The notes beneath the pieces are model-generated. The model worked only from the letters and a program-made list of their open reading frames with translations. It was not told the origin of the DNA and searched no databases. Source: an uncultured Oscillospiraceae bacterium (GTDB lineage Bacteria; Bacillota; Clostridia; Oscillospirales; Ruminococcaceae). From it: a stretch of DNA of 15,502 nucleotides. Numbering within the stretch: the first letter of the stretch is position 1; each line of letters opens with the position of its first letter. The stretch spans positions 1 through 15,502 of the forward strand of contig UQGL01000043.1 of the NCBI GenBank assembly GCA_900540595.1. Direction: 5' to 3'. The position numbers were made by a program, and so were the translations under genes. Of this stretch, positions 14,725-15,502 are shown piece by piece.

Positions 14725-14753
14725 TTGCCGTTTTCGTCAAATGCCACTATAAT
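14725..14753 (+). promoter_or_regulatory. Promoter of the HAD phosphatase gene
   Basis: TTGCCG (14725-14730) is followed after exactly 17 bp by a perfect TATAAT (14748-14753). The transcription start would be near 14760, with AAAGAGG (14772-14778) as ribosome site 9 nt before the ATG. Confidence 0.75.
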
Positions 14754-14787
14754 AAGAGTGATTTCTTGTGCAAAGAGGTTTTGAGGA

Positions 14788-15444
14788 ATGTATAAAACCG
14801 TACTGTTTGACCTTGATGGAACCCTGCTGAACACGATCGACGATCTGGCGGACTCCGCCAACCGCGTCTGCGCCGCCCACGGCTGGCCCCAGCACGATAC
14901 CGCGCAGTACCGCTATTTTGTGGGCAACGGCATCCCCAAGCTGGTGGAGCGTTTCAGCCCTGCGGACTGCCGCAGCCCCGCGCAGCTGGCCGCCACACTG
15001 GCCGAGTTTGACCAAGTATACGGCGTGCACATGCACGACAAGACAGCCCCCTACCCCGGCATACCGGAGCTGCTGGCGCGCCTGAAGGCCGCCGGGGTGA
15101 AGATGGCGGTATTTTCCAACAAGGCGGACGAGTTTGCCCGCGCCGTGGTGGCCCGCTACTTTGACGCCGACCTGTTTGAGATCGTGCGCGGCGCATTGCC
15201 CGATGTACCGACCAAGCCCGCACCCGAGGGCACCCGCGCGCTGATGGCAAGCCTTGGCGTAACACCGGACGGCAGCGTGCTGTATGTCGGTGACAGCAAT
15301 GTCGATGCCGACACCGCGCACAACGCCGGCCTGCCCTGCTGCGGCGTGCTGTGGGGCTTCCGCACCCGGGAGGAGCTGACCGCCGCCGGGGCCGAATACC
15401 TTGCCGAGGACGCCGCCGCACTGGAAAAGGTGATTTTGGGGTGA
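14788..15444 (+). CDS. gph: HAD-family hydrolase, phosphoglycolate phosphatase type
   Basis: This is a cytoplasmic phosphatase of the haloacid dehalogenase superfamily, in the Gph/PGPase group that removes phosphate from 2-phosphoglycolate or related small phosphoesters. The 218-aa product has all four HAD motifs: DLDGTLL with nucleophile D8 and general acid D10, FSNK as motif II, the lysine of PTKPAPEG as motif III, and GDSNVD as motif IV. A helical cap lies between motifs I and II (about residues 15-85), as in subfamily I. The ATG at 14788 is supported by AAAGAGG at 14772-14778. Substrate specificity in this family is loose, so phosphoglycolate is a family-based guess. Pyrophosphatase PpaX and other HAD enzymes look similar. 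Confidence 0.85.
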   Translation: MYKTVLFDLDGTLLNTIDDLADSANRVCAAHGWPQHDTAQYRYFVGNGIPKLVERFSPADCRSPAQLAATLAEFDQVYGVHMHDKTAPYPGIPELLARLKAAGVKMAVFSNKADEFARAVVARYFDADLFEIVRGALPDVPTKPAPEGTRALMASLGVTPDGSVLYVGDSNVDADTAHNAGLPCCGVLWGFRTREELTAAGAEYLAEDAAALEKVILG

Positions 15445-15446
15445 GG

Positions 15447-15502
15447 GTGCCCGGGAGGGATGAATCCCTCCCCTACGGATGAACCGTTGACGGCAGTTTA
15501 AC
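15447..15502. repeat. Near-identical copy of the 9029-9084 repeat, cut by the window end
   Basis: This 56-bp stretch differs from 9029-9084 at one position (15492). It contains the near-palindrome GGGAGGGATGAATCCCTCCC (15453-15472) and its CTAC foot (15473-15476). It starts 3 nt after the gph stop codon, and the repeat probably continues outside the window. Confidence 0.8.

Noticed and set aside
5649..15502. CRISPR array or other regular repeat array
   Set aside because: The palindromes are scattered, with irregular distances and no unique spacers of constant length between identical direct repeats.

Overview
The window is high-GC DNA (about 60% or more, with G/C-rich third codon positions). 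It looks like chromosome of a gut Clostridium-class Firmicute, most likely Oscillospiraceae near Faecalibacterium, Gemmiger or Subdoligranulum. That placement is inferred from protein style, AAGGAGG-type ribosome sites, TTTACA-type Pho boxes and the character of the intergenic repeats. It was not tested by any search.

Layout. 1-200: leader with a sigma-A-type promoter. 201-2120: a multidomain c-di-GMP enzyme with the order Cys-rich sensor, GGDEF, receiver, HD-GYP. 2354-3847: a polyprenyl-phosphate sugar-phosphate transferase with its own promoter and a strong terminator. 3911-4042: a composite inverted repeat. 4150-8658 (minus strand): the phosphate operon pstS-pstC-pstA-pstB-phoU. 8659-9361: a divergent regulatory region with two Pho-box promoters and a cluster of palindromic repeats. 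9362-11155 (plus): a Na+/phosphate cotransporter with a fused PhoU domain. 11156-11460: repeats. 11461-13597 (plus): a PhoP/PhoR-type two-component system with overlapping genes. 13756-14616 (minus): undecaprenyl-diphosphatase. 14788-15444 (plus): a HAD phosphatase of the phosphoglycolate phosphatase type. No tRNA, rRNA, CRISPR array or transposase gene was seen.

How it works together. The centre is a phosphate-homeostasis locus. A high-affinity ABC importer and a Na+-coupled importer are transcribed away from each other. Each has three TTTACA-like hexamers at 11-bp steps, and in both cases the hexamers end exactly 32 nt before the -10 box. The sensor kinase and response regulator that probably act on these boxes lie just downstream. 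PhoU, and the PhoU domain of the cotransporter, probably report uptake to the kinase.

The main features beyond ordinary annotation are three. First, a dense family of REP/BIME-like palindromes footed by GTAG or CTAC occurs only between genes, including inside the pst operon. Second, the two halves of PstS are in circularly permuted order. Third, a single protein carries both synthase and hydrolase modules for c-di-GMP, with a receiver domain between them.
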